Shown here: positions 1 through 5,640 of the stretch, in pieces
Layout: every line of letters starts with the position of its first letter
Numbering within the stretch: the first letter of the stretch is position 1
Assembly: GCA_946481465.1 (NCBI GenBank)
Contig: CAMLOC010000256.1
Coordinates: 1-5,955 of the forward strand
Direction of reading: 5' to 3'
From: an uncultured Shinella sp.
GTDB lineage: Bacteria > Pseudomonadota > Alphaproteobacteria > Rhizobiales > Rhizobiaceae
DNA: 5,955 bases
Translations under genes and position numbers: made by a program
Notes under the pieces: generated by a model
Database searches by the model: none
The model's input: the letters and a program-made list of their open reading frames with translations, nothing else
What the model was told of the DNA's origin: nothing

Positions 1-1195
1 CGACGATGCGCTGGGCCTCGACGGTGGCGAGCTTGTCCTTGGTCTGGCCGACGAATTCGGGCTCGCGGATGAAGACCGACAGCATGCCGACGGCGGAGAT
101 CATCACGTCGTCGGTGGTGACGATCGCCGCCCGCTTGTTCTGCGTCAGCTCGGCGTAGTTCTTCAGGCCCTTGGTCAGCGCGATGCGCAGGCCCGCCTCA
201 TGCGTGCCGCCGTCGGCCGTCGGGATGGTGTTGCAGTAGGAGTGGATCAGCGAATCGCCGCCGTACCAGGTGACGGCCCATTCCATGGAGCCGTGGCCGC
301 CCGACTTTTCGCTCTTGCCGGCGAAAATCTCGCGGGTGACGGTGTAGTCCTTGCCGAGCGTCGCCTGGAGATAGTCCTTGAGGCCGCCGGGGAAGTGGAA
401 GACGGCCTTTTCCGGCGTTTCCGAGCCTTCGGGCAGCAGCGAGGGATCGCAGCTCCAGCGGATCTCGACGCCGCCGAACAGATAGGCCTTGGAACGGGCC
501 ATGCGGAAGACGCGGCCCGGATCGAAATGCGCGTGCGCGCCAAAAATCTCCGGGTCCGGGTGGAAGCGCACCTTGGTGCCGCGCCTGTTGTGCACGTCGC
601 CGAGTTCTTCGAGGCCCCCGACCGGCTTGCCGCGCGAAAAGCGCTGGCGATAGAGCTTCTTGTTGCGGGCGACCTCGACCTCGAGATGATCGGAGAGGGC
701 GTTGACGACCGAGACGCCGACGCCGTGCAGGCCGCCGGAGGTCTCGTAGGCCTTGCCGTCGAACTTGCCGCCGGCATGCAGCACGGTGAGGATCACTTCG
801 AGCGTCGACTTGCCCGGCACCTGTGGATGGTTCTCGACCGGGATGCCGCGACCGTTATCGGTGACCGTCAGAAAGCCTTCCGAATCCAGATGCACCTCGA
901 TGAAATTGGCATGGCCGGCGACGGCCTCGTCCATCGAGTTGTCGATGACTTCGGCGAAGAGGTGGTGCAGCGCCTTCTCGTCCGTGCCGCCGATATACAT
1001 GCCGGGGCGCATGCGGACCGGTTCGAGCCCTTCCAGCACGCGGATCGCCGAGGCGTCGTAGCCGCCGGTGCCCTCGCTCGGCGGCGCGGGGCGCGCCTCG
1101 CGGGCAGGGGCAGCGGCCGCCGCGGGCTTTTCGACGCGCGGCGCGGCGGGCTGGGAAGGCATGTTGGCGAAGAGGTCGTTGCTGTCGTCTTGCAT
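1..1195 (-). CDS. parE: DNA topoisomerase IV subunit B (ParE), N-terminal part; C-terminus beyond left edge
   Basis: ParE is the ATPase subunit of topoisomerase IV, which with ParC decatenates sister chromosomes and relaxes supercoils in the cytoplasm. I translated 398 codons from ATG at 1195-1193; the gene continues past the left edge. Visible GHKL ATPase landmarks are the catalytic Glu82 with Asn86 in EVIDNSMDEA, Asp113 in DNGRGIPV, the glycine-rich lid GGLHGVG at 154-160, and the transducer QTK loop (Gln384, Lys386). These match E. coli GyrB E42, N46, D73, the GGLHGVG loop and Q335/K337. The whole ATPase module is present, whereas the TOPRIM and C-terminal regions are outside the window. 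Relative to GyrB there is an extra N-terminal extension of about 40 residues, rich in Ala and Pro (about residues 14-45). GyrB is the main alternative, but the start MQDDSNDLFANMP with the Pro/Ala linker fits rhizobial ParE as I recall it. No strong Shine-Dalgarno precedes the ATG. The first part reads divergently from the hydrolase at 1416. Confidence 0.93.
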   Translation of the reverse strand, partial: MQDDSNDLFANMPSQPAAPRVEKPAAAAAPAREARPAPPSEGTGGYDASAIRVLEGLEPVRMRPGMYIGGTDEKALHHLFAEVIDNSMDEAVAGHANFIEVHLDSEGFLTVTDNGRGIPVENHPQVPGKSTLEVILTVLHAGGKFDGKAYETSGGLHGVGVSVVNALSDHLEVEVARNKKLYRQRFSRGKPVGGLEELGDVHNRRGTKVRFHPDPEIFGAHAHFDPGRVFRMARSKAYLFGGVEIRWSCDPSLLPEGSETPEKAVFHFPGGLKDYLQATLGKDYTVTREIFAGKSEKSGGHGSMEWAVTWYGGDSLIHSYCNTIPTADGGTHEAGLRIALTKGLKNYAELTQNKRAAIVTTDDVMISAVGMLSVFIREPEFVGQTKDKLATVEAQRIV

Positions 1196-1232
1196 GGGCC
1201 GTTCAGATTTTGTTCCGTTTGCCGGTTTCCCG

Positions 1233-1251
1233 CCGGTCCGTGGCGGACCGG
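1233..1251 (-). repeat. GC-rich inverted repeat upstream of parE
   Basis: CCGGTCCG (1233-1240) and CGGACCGG (1244-1251) form a perfect 8-bp stem around a 3-base loop. The structure starts 38 bases upstream of the parE ATG. It would be in the parE leader if transcription starts further upstream, or could be an operator. No U-tract follows on either strand, so a classical intrinsic terminator is unlikely. Chance occurrence in GC-rich DNA is possible. Confidence 0.5.
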
Positions 1252-1400
1252 GGGCGGGCGCAAAAGATGTCGTTACGCGAATCACTTGCGATCCTGCCAG
1301 ATTCCGCGGGTTTTCGCGATTCCGGGCCGGCGCGCCGCCGCGCCTGTCGCTGCCTGAGGATTGCGTTGCGGGCGGGCGGATGGCAAGTATCGCAGCCTTC

Positions 1401-1406
1401 AGGGAG
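1401..1406 (+). promoter_or_regulatory. Ribosome binding site that decides the hydrolase start
   Basis: AGGGAG lies 9 bases before the ATG at 1416. This favours 1416 over the in-frame ATG at 1380, which has no comparable Shine-Dalgarno and would put 12 extra, partly charged residues in front of the signal peptide. Confidence 0.6.
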
Positions 1407-1415
1407 CCACAGTTC

Positions 1416-2300
1416 ATGCGCCAGTCCACAGTTCATTGCCTTTCCCGGCTGTTTCTGGCCGCGGTGCTCGCCTCATCCATGGCCGGCGAGGCGGCGGCGC
1501 TGAGCCTGAAGCCCTGGAAGGACGACCTGTTTCGCTACGGCACGGTGGTGGAGACGAGCGACGACGGGGCGCTGCGCGTCGTCGACTACCAGGAGATGCG
1601 CGACATCAACGGCCGCGACCAGGTGCCGGAGCGCCGGGTGAAATCGGCCTATGTCTCGACGGCGGTGAAGACGGCGCAGAAGAACGCGACGATCGACACG
1701 CCGGCAGGCCCCATCGCCGTTGCGATGACCGGCAAGGCGGAGGGCGCGGCCTTCACCGTCATCTTCATCCACGGCCGCGGCGGCGACCGGCGGCTCGGCA
1801 ACAACGACTGGAATTTCGGCGGCAACTTCAACCGGCTGAAGAACCTCGCCGCGCAGAACGGCGGCGTCTATTACGCGCCGAGCGTGCCTTCCTTCGACGA
1901 CAAGGGCGCCGCGCGCGTCTCCGGCCTCATCCTGACGGCCAAGGCGCTGTCGCCGCAGGCGCCGGTCATCCTCGCCTGCGCCTCGATGGGCAGTTTCATC
2001 TGTGCCCGCGTGGCGCGCGATCCGGCGGGGGTGAAGAGCCTTGCCGGCATGGTGCTGATGGGCGGGGCGGCGGACGGGGACTATGCGAAGACGGCCGCCT
2101 TCAAGGCGAAGCTGCCGGTCTTCTTCAGCCATGGCGACAGCGACAGCGTCTATGCCGCCAACGACCAGATCGCGGTGTTCCGCAGGCTGCGCAAGGCCGG
2201 CGTGCCGACGCGCTTCGTGCTGTTCCAGACCGGCGGCCACGGCACGCCCGTGCGCATGACCGACTGGCGCGAGACGCTGAACTGGCTGTTTTCGCAGTAA
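1416..2300 (+). CDS. Exported alpha/beta hydrolase, 294 aa
   Basis: Predicted serine hydrolase of the alpha/beta fold; the substrate is unknown. Residues 1 to about 28 form a Sec-type signal peptide: Arg residues early, hydrophobic LFLAAVLASSMAG, then a likely cut near EAAA/LS, placing the enzyme in the periplasm. Core landmarks follow in the right order: HGRGGD at 119-124 (oxyanion-hole HG), the nucleophile elbow CASMG at 188-192 with Ser190, HGDSDSVYA at 239-247 with Asp243 as the likely acid, and GGHGTP at 273-278 with His275 as the likely base. The elbow has Cys where the usual GxSxG has its first Gly. Spacing of the triad and overall length are normal for a single-domain hydrolase, and the frame is intact. 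The start at 1416 is chosen for its ribosome site and signal peptide. The gene reads away from parE and ends 3 bases from the convergent gene at 2304-2900. An esterase, a dienelactone-hydrolase-like enzyme or an acyltransferase are all possible. Confidence 0.85.
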   Translation: MRQSTVHCLSRLFLAAVLASSMAGEAAALSLKPWKDDLFRYGTVVETSDDGALRVVDYQEMRDINGRDQVPERRVKSAYVSTAVKTAQKNATIDTPAGPIAVAMTGKAEGAAFTVIFIHGRGGDRRLGNNDWNFGGNFNRLKNLAAQNGGVYYAPSVPSFDDKGAARVSGLILTAKALSPQAPVILACASMGSFICARVARDPAGVKSLAGMVLMGGAADGDYAKTAAFKAKLPVFFSHGDSDSVYAANDQIAVFRRLRKAGVPTRFVLFQTGGHGTPVRMTDWRETLNWLFSQ

Positions 2301-2303
2301 CCG

Positions 2304-2900
2304 TCAGGCCGAGCGCAGCAGCACCTTGGTCGAGCCGACGGCGGCGGCGATCTTCCGGTAGTGGGCGGAGCGCTTTTCCGAATTCTCGCCGGCGCGCAGC
2401 AATTGCGTCGTCGCTTCCTCGATGACGCGGCTTGCCTGCTGCATCGCCTGGTTCAGCTTCTCCCGCTTGATGGCGGTGTAGACCTTGGCCTCGCGCAGCC
2501 GCGCGTTGCGCCGCGAGCGCTGTTTCTTCACCCTCGTATCGGCATTGGCGGACTGGATGCTGCCGAGCTGGCTTGCCGCGCGGCCGACGATCTGCCGCGC
2601 CTGCGCATAGGCCGCGCCCTGCGGGATGCGGCGTGCAATATCGAGCATGCGCTGGCGCAGGCAGTCGATGCGGTAGACCCGGTCGTAGCTGCCGCATTCG
2701 GAGCGGGCGGCGGCGAGATTGGCGACGATGGCGTTGGTGACGAAGTCGCTCGGCGCGGCGGCGCCTTCCATCTGCGAGTTGCCGGACCTCTGGCTGGAGC
2801 CGTCGGTGGACTGGCCGTAGCCGTCGGAAATGCCGGTGAGGGCGAGCGCGGCAGTGAGGACCGCGGCGTAAAGGCCTTGCATCCGTCTGGTCGAAAACAT
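2304..2900 (-). CDS. Small exported helical protein of unknown function, partner gene of the caspase-like gene
   Basis: I do not recognise a named family. The 198-residue product begins MFSTRRMQG followed by a hydrophobic stretch LYAAVLTAALALTGI, a Sec-type signal peptide with likely cleavage near residue 29 (GYG/Q). A polar Ser/Gln/Gly-rich linker (about 30-50) precedes a predicted mostly helical body. Cys69 and Cys80 flank SYDRVYRID and could form a disulfide in the periplasm. Residues 122-150 are strongly basic (KKQRSRR, KREK), and the C-terminal part (about 151-198, ending STKVLLRSA) looks like long amphipathic helix. The ATG at 2900-2898 is chosen because a full AGGAGG sits 6 bases upstream; Met7 is an alternative without such a site. 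The gene starts 14 bases after the stop of the caspase-like gene, so the two are probably co-transcribed and translationally coupled, suggesting a shared periplasmic job. No catalytic motif is visible. Confidence 0.82.
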   Translation of the reverse strand: MFSTRRMQGLYAAVLTAALALTGISDGYGQSTDGSSQRSGNSQMEGAAAPSDFVTNAIVANLAAARSECGSYDRVYRIDCLRQRMLDIARRIPQGAAYAQARQIVGRAASQLGSIQSANADTRVKKQRSRRNARLREAKVYTAIKREKLNQAMQQASRVIEEATTQLLRAGENSEKRSAHYRKIAAAVGSTKVLLRSA

Positions 2901-2906
2901 GAAAAT

Positions 2907-2912
2907 CCTCCT
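2907..2912 (-). promoter_or_regulatory. Consensus Shine-Dalgarno in the gap between the two operon genes
   Basis: On the minus strand AGGAGG lies within the 14-base gap between the upstream stop (2917-2915) and the downstream ATG (2900-2898), with 6 bases between the motif and the ATG. It is a perfect anti-16S match and supports strong translation of the small partner from the shared transcript. Confidence 0.7.
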
Positions 2913-2914
2913 CG

Positions 2915-4504
2915 CTATTCCGTCTGGCCGAAGGCGATGCGCATGCTGCGTTGCGTGCCCGTGCCGATATCGCCGTCGATGGCGCCGGCATAGAACCGGT
3001 TGCGCCGCAGCTCCGCCTGGAGCGCGCGGCGCGTCGCCGGCTTGAACATGGTCGGGCGGGTGGTGAGCTGCTCCAGCACGTCGTTCACGCCCGAGCGCAG
3101 CGCGCTGTAGAGATAGGCGGCGGCGTCCTCCGGCGTCTTGCCCGGCACCAGCCCGTCGTCGATCAGCGCGGCGACGTTGAACATGGCCTGCGGGTGGCGC
3201 AGGTCCGCCGCGCGGATGAACAGCTCCACCGCCTTCTTCGGATCGCGCGCCAGACCGTCCGCGCCCTGGTAGTAGAGGAAGCCCAGATCGTTGATGGCAT
3301 CGGCAAAGCCGAGATCGGCGGCGCGCCGGTAGAGCTCGATCGCCTGCGGCACGTTCTGCGCCGTGCCGATGCCCTTCTCGTGGAGCTTCGCCAGCTCGAA
3401 CATCGCCTCCGCATCGCCGGCCGCCGCCGCCTTGCCGAAGAGGGCGAAGGCCTTTTCCGGCTGGAATTTTGCCGTGTCCGGCGTCAGCGCCATGTAGCCG
3501 AGGCCGATCATGGCGCGGGTATTGCCTTCGCCGGCAAGCGCTGCGAGCTGCACCTCCTGGTCCGGCTTCAGCGCCTGCCATTGCGAGGCCTTGTCGGAAA
3601 GGTCGGCGACGGCGGCGTCCTTGCCGGCGAGGAAATAGGGCGCGCCCGACAGCGAGCCGTAGAAATGCGGCTGCTGGCGATTGGCGGTGAGCGCCATCAC
3701 CCGGTCGCGGACCTGGCGGAAGACGAGGCCGATCTCGACATCCGGCCGCGGCAGGTTTTCAAGGATCGCGGTGGCGAAGGGGCTGTGCGCGCCGTCGCCG
3801 TCAAGCGCCACCTTGCCGCCCTCGGCGGCATAGACGACCATCATGCCCTGGGCCGGATCGGGCGGCGAGAGGCCGGCGCCGCCGAACGTCATGTCGCTGG
3901 CTGCCGCCGTGCCGACGAGGGTGGGGAACGGGTTGTTGCGGCAGGAATCGAGGATGACGACGCGCAGTTTTCGCGCGCTTTCCACGCTGGCGAGGATGGA
4001 GGCGAGGCTGACGGCCTGCTGCGGGATCGTCGCCGGGTCGTCGACCGAAACGTCGATCGGCACGAGATAGTTTTCGCCCGCCGCCTCGACGCCGTGGCCG
4101 GCGTAGTAGACGAGCGCGATCTCCGCGGTCTCGGCCTTGCGCGCGAAGGCGACGATGGTGTCCTGCATGCGGGAGAGCGGCGCGTCGACCACGAGATCGA
4201 CGGAGAAATCGAGCCGTTGCAGCATGTCGGCGACGGCCCCGGCGTCCGCGGCCGTGTTGCGCAGCGGCGCGATGGACGTGTAGGCCGACATGCCGATGAC
4301 CAGCGCGACGCGCTTTGCCGTGACGGCGGGGGCGGCCTGCGCCGCCTCGGCGGTCGTGCCGGTCTCGACCCGGGTCTTGATGCCCATCAGGCCGCGCGTC
4401 TTCTCCTCGGCGGTGGGGGCCTGCGCGAAGACGCTGCCGGCGAGGAAAAATCCCGCCAGCAACATGAGGAAACAGCCTGTCAAGGACCCTGTGCGCGGCA
4501 TCAT
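2915..4504 (-). CDS. Exported caspase-like (peptidase C14) protein with Sel1 repeats and a peptidoglycan-binding-like C-terminus
   Basis: The 529-residue product starts with a Sec signal peptide (hydrophobic [15 protein letters not shown], likely cut AQA/PT at 29/30), so it probably acts in the periplasm. A caspase/metacaspase p20-type domain spans about 64-295: strand [11 protein letters not shown], catalytic His137 in YYAGHG (133-138), and catalytic Cys188 in DSCRNNPF (186-193), followed by a substrate-pocket-like segment with DGDGAHSPF (235-243). Both dyad residues are present, so it should be an active cysteine peptidase, not a dead homologue. Four Sel1-like helical repeats follow (about 328-364, 365-400, 401-437, 438-473), usually protein-binding. 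The end (about 493-527) contains [18 protein letters not shown], resembling half of a PG_binding_1 domain. The substrate is unknown; related enzymes often cleave after Arg or Lys. ATG at 4504-4502 and the adjacent Met2 are both possible starts; a purine-rich GAGGGGAAGG precedes them. It heads an apparent operon with the small gene at 2304-2900 and diverges from tpiA. Confidence 0.9.
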   Translation of the reverse strand: MMPRTGSLTGCFLMLLAGFFLAGSVFAQAPTAEEKTRGLMGIKTRVETGTTAEAAQAAPAVTAKRVALVIGMSAYTSIAPLRNTAADAGAVADMLQRLDFSVDLVVDAPLSRMQDTIVAFARKAETAEIALVYYAGHGVEAAGENYLVPIDVSVDDPATIPQQAVSLASILASVESARKLRVVILDSCRNNPFPTLVGTAAASDMTFGGAGLSPPDPAQGMMVVYAAEGGKVALDGDGAHSPFATAILENLPRPDVEIGLVFRQVRDRVMALTANRQQPHFYGSLSGAPYFLAGKDAAVADLSDKASQWQALKPDQEVQLAALAGEGNTRAMIGLGYMALTPDTAKFQPEKAFALFGKAAAAGDAEAMFELAKLHEKGIGTAQNVPQAIELYRRAADLGFADAINDLGFLYYQGADGLARDPKKAVELFIRAADLRHPQAMFNVAALIDDGLVPGKTPEDAAAYLYSALRSGVNDVLEQLTTRPTMFKPATRRALQAELRRNRFYAGAIDGDIGTGTQRSMRIAFGQTE

Positions 4505-4591
4505 CGCCTTCCCCTCGGCGCCTCCCGCGCCTTGAAAGGGTACGTCCGGGACGGGCGGCCTATTCGGTCCACCCGGAACTATCCGGCTTTT

Positions 4592-4621
4592 CTTGCGGCT
4601 TTCGATTTGCTACGCCGCAAG
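4592..4621. repeat. Inverted repeat upstream of tpiA, possible operator
   Basis: CTTGCGGC (4592-4599) and GCCGCAAG (4614-4621) are perfect 8-bp inverted copies with centres 22 bases apart, about two helical turns. This spacing suits a dimeric regulator bound to one DNA face. It overlaps the best tpiA promoter candidate and ends 30 bases before the tpiA ATG. A leader-RNA hairpin with a 14-base loop is an alternative reading, and chance cannot be excluded. Confidence 0.4.
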
Positions 4622-4640
4622 CCACGCGAATTTCAAGGAC

Positions 4641-4647
4641 AGGGAGG
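4641..4647 (+). promoter_or_regulatory. tpiA ribosome binding site
   Basis: AGGGAGG sits 4 bases before the ATG at 4652, slightly close but a strong match. It fixes the tpiA start, since the same frame stays open far upstream only as antisense to the caspase-like gene. Confidence 0.65.
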
Positions 4648-4651
4648 TCTC

Positions 4652-5422
4652 ATGACACCGGATGTAACCCCGCTCGTTGCCGGAAACTGGAAGATGAACG
4701 GCACGCGCGCATCGCTCGACCAGATCAAGGCGATGGCAGAAGGCGTGAAGGGGCCGCTCGCCGCAAGGGTCGAAACGCTGATCTGCCCGCCCGCCACGCT
4801 GCTCTATGTCGCCACGGCGCTCTGCGACGACAGCCCGCTGATGATCGGCGCGCAGGACTGCCACGAAAAGGCCTCCGGCGCCCACACCGGCGACGTCTCG
4901 GCCGAGATGATCGCCGACTGCTTCGGCACCCATGTCATCGTCGGCCATTCCGAGCGCCGCACGGACCACAGGGAGAGCGACGCGCTGGTGCGCGCCAAGG
5001 CGGAGATCGCCCATGCGAACGACCTCGTGGCGATCATCTGCATCGGCGAGACCGGCGAGGAGCGCAAGGCGGGCAGGACGCTCGACGTGCTGAAGGCGCA
5101 GCTTGCCGCCTCCGTGCCCGACGGCGCGACGGCGGAAAACACCGTCATCGCCTACGAGCCCGTCTGGGCGATCGGCACGGGGCTGACGCCGACGGCTGCC
5201 GACGTCGAGGAGGCGCACGCCTTCATGCGCGCGGAACTGACCGGCCGCCTTGCCGGCGAGGGCGCGAAGATGCGCATCCTCTACGGCGGCTCGGTGAAGC
5301 CGGGCAATGCGCAGGAACTGATGGGCGTCGCCAATGTCGACGGCGCGCTGATCGGCGGGGCGAGCTTGAAATCCGACGACTTCCTCGCCATCTACCGCGC
5401 ATACGAAGCGCTGACCGCCTGA
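4652..5422 (+). CDS. tpiA: Triosephosphate isomerase, 256 aa
   Basis: Cytoplasmic TIM-barrel enzyme that interconverts dihydroxyacetone phosphate and glyceraldehyde 3-phosphate in glycolysis and gluconeogenesis. The full set of active-site signatures is present: GNWKMN at 11-16 with Asn12 and Lys14, GHSERR at 98-103 with the electrophile His99, [11 protein letters not shown] at 167-177 with the catalytic base Glu169 and the flexible loop 6 behind it, YGGSV at 211-215, and GALIGGASL at 231-239 for phosphate binding. The length of 256 is typical for bacterial TIM, and no truncation or frameshift is seen. The start at 4652 is set by a strong Shine-Dalgarno and by homology: residue 8 begins the first strand LVAGNWK. 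It is followed by secG 218 bases downstream in the same direction, an order I recall from rhizobial chromosomes. Some rhizobia carry a second TIM gene (tpiB); the secG neighbour argues for tpiA here. Confidence 0.97.
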   Translation: MTPDVTPLVAGNWKMNGTRASLDQIKAMAEGVKGPLAARVETLICPPATLLYVATALCDDSPLMIGAQDCHEKASGAHTGDVSAEMIADCFGTHVIVGHSERRTDHRESDALVRAKAEIAHANDLVAIICIGETGEERKAGRTLDVLKAQLAASVPDGATAENTVIAYEPVWAIGTGLTPTAADVEEAHAFMRAELTGRLAGEGAKMRILYGGSVKPGNAQELMGVANVDGALIGGASLKSDDFLAIYRAYEALTA

Positions 5423-5447
5423 CTTTCACAATGCCCGCTTCGGGGCG

Positions 5448-5517
5448 CCCCCTCATCCGCCTGCCGCCACCTTCTCCCCGCGGGGAGAAGGTGGCCCGAA
5501 GGGCCGGACGAGGGGGG
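5448..5517. repeat. Compound palindromic intergenic repeat (rhizobial RIME-like)
   Basis: Three nested or adjacent dyads are visible. A perfect uninterrupted 28-bp palindrome lies at 5467-5494, centred on CCCCGCGGGG. A small hairpin GGCCC-GAA-GGGCC lies at 5493-5505. Outer arms at 5448-5459 and 5505-5516 are inverted copies with one mismatch in 12. The design, with CTTCTCCCC/GGGGAGAAG arms and a CCCTCATCCG edge, resembles the dispersed intergenic palindromic elements of rhizobia (RIME family); assignment to a named class is from memory. It lies 25 bases past the tpiA stop and may terminate or stabilise tpiA mRNA, though no U-tract follows. Confidence 0.75.
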
Positions 5518-5566
5518 TCCCCTGATCCGCTTCGGCCAAAACGGCGGGCGGATCGACAGCTAGGGC

Positions 5567-5593
5567 TTGGAATGGTGCGCGGCTTGGTATATT
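5567..5593 (+). promoter_or_regulatory. Candidate secG promoter with extended -10
   Basis: TATATT (5588-5593) is a good -10 match and is preceded by TGG (5585-5587), giving an extended -10 (TGn). A -35-like TTGGAA lies at 5567-5572 with a short 15-base spacer, which an extended -10 can offset. The -10 ends 47 bases before the secG ATG. If real, secG has its own promoter downstream of the palindromic repeat and need not depend on tpiA transcription. Confidence 0.45.
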
Positions 5594-5640
5594 GAGCCGC
5601 GAACCTGACATTTGGGCCATCTGGCCGGGATACCGAAAAC

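Larger units (their letters stand above)
1196..1415. promoter_or_regulatory. Divergent intergenic region between parE and the hydrolase
   Basis: These 220 bases separate two head-to-head genes and must hold the start signals for both. No convincing -35/-10 pair was found for parE on the minus strand. On the plus strand the best pair is TTGCGT (1361-1366) and AAGTAT (1385-1390) with an 18-base spacer, which is weak and leaves only a short leader before the hydrolase ATG. A perfect GC-rich hairpin at 1233-1251 lies on the parE side. No convincing small gene was seen. Confidence 0.35.
4505..4651. promoter_or_regulatory. Divergent intergenic region between the caspase-like gene and tpiA
   Basis: These 147 bases must carry start signals for two head-to-head genes. 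Toward tpiA, TTGCGGC (4593-4599) and GCTACGCC (4609-4616) are 9 bases apart. They loosely resemble the alphaproteobacterial housekeeping pattern TTGACGS-N(10-14)-GCTANAWC, but the spacing is one short and the second box imperfect. No clear promoter was found for the caspase-like gene on the minus strand. The tpiA candidate overlaps an inverted repeat at 4592-4621. Confidence 0.35.

Noticed and set aside
200..1357. Long plus-strand open frame opposite parE
   Set aside because: The minus-strand frame carries full ParE ATPase motifs; the plus-strand translation shows no domain signature and is a GC-driven shadow.
1380..1415. Earlier ATG for the hydrolase
   Set aside because: No good ribosome site, and it would place 12 extra residues, including Arg and Glu, in front of the signal peptide; 1416 has AGGGAG at proper spacing.
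1361..2425. Second plus-strand frame overlapping the hydrolase
   Set aside because: The translation is Arg/Gly-rich with no motifs, while the overlapping frame has the signal peptide and complete catalytic triad.
2901..3581. Upstream extension of the small exported gene's frame
   Set aside because: It overlaps the Sel1 region of the caspase-like gene in another frame; the AGGAGG and signal peptide place the real start at 2900.
4472..4483. Lipobox-like LTGC at residues 8-11 of the caspase-like protein
   Set aside because: The hydrophobic stretch follows the Cys instead of preceding it, so it is not a lipoprotein signal; an ordinary signal peptide with AQA cleavage fits better.
2951..4651. 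Upstream extension of the tpiA frame, open for about 1.7 kb
   Set aside because: It is antisense to the caspase-like gene, has Arg/Ala-rich low-complexity content typical of shadow frames in GC-rich DNA, and TIM homology begins just after the ATG at 4652.
5434..5451. Short dyads CCCG-CTT-CGGG and GGGGCGCCCC just after tpiA as a terminator
   Set aside because: Stems are very short and no U-tract follows; better seen as part of, or next to, the larger palindromic repeat.
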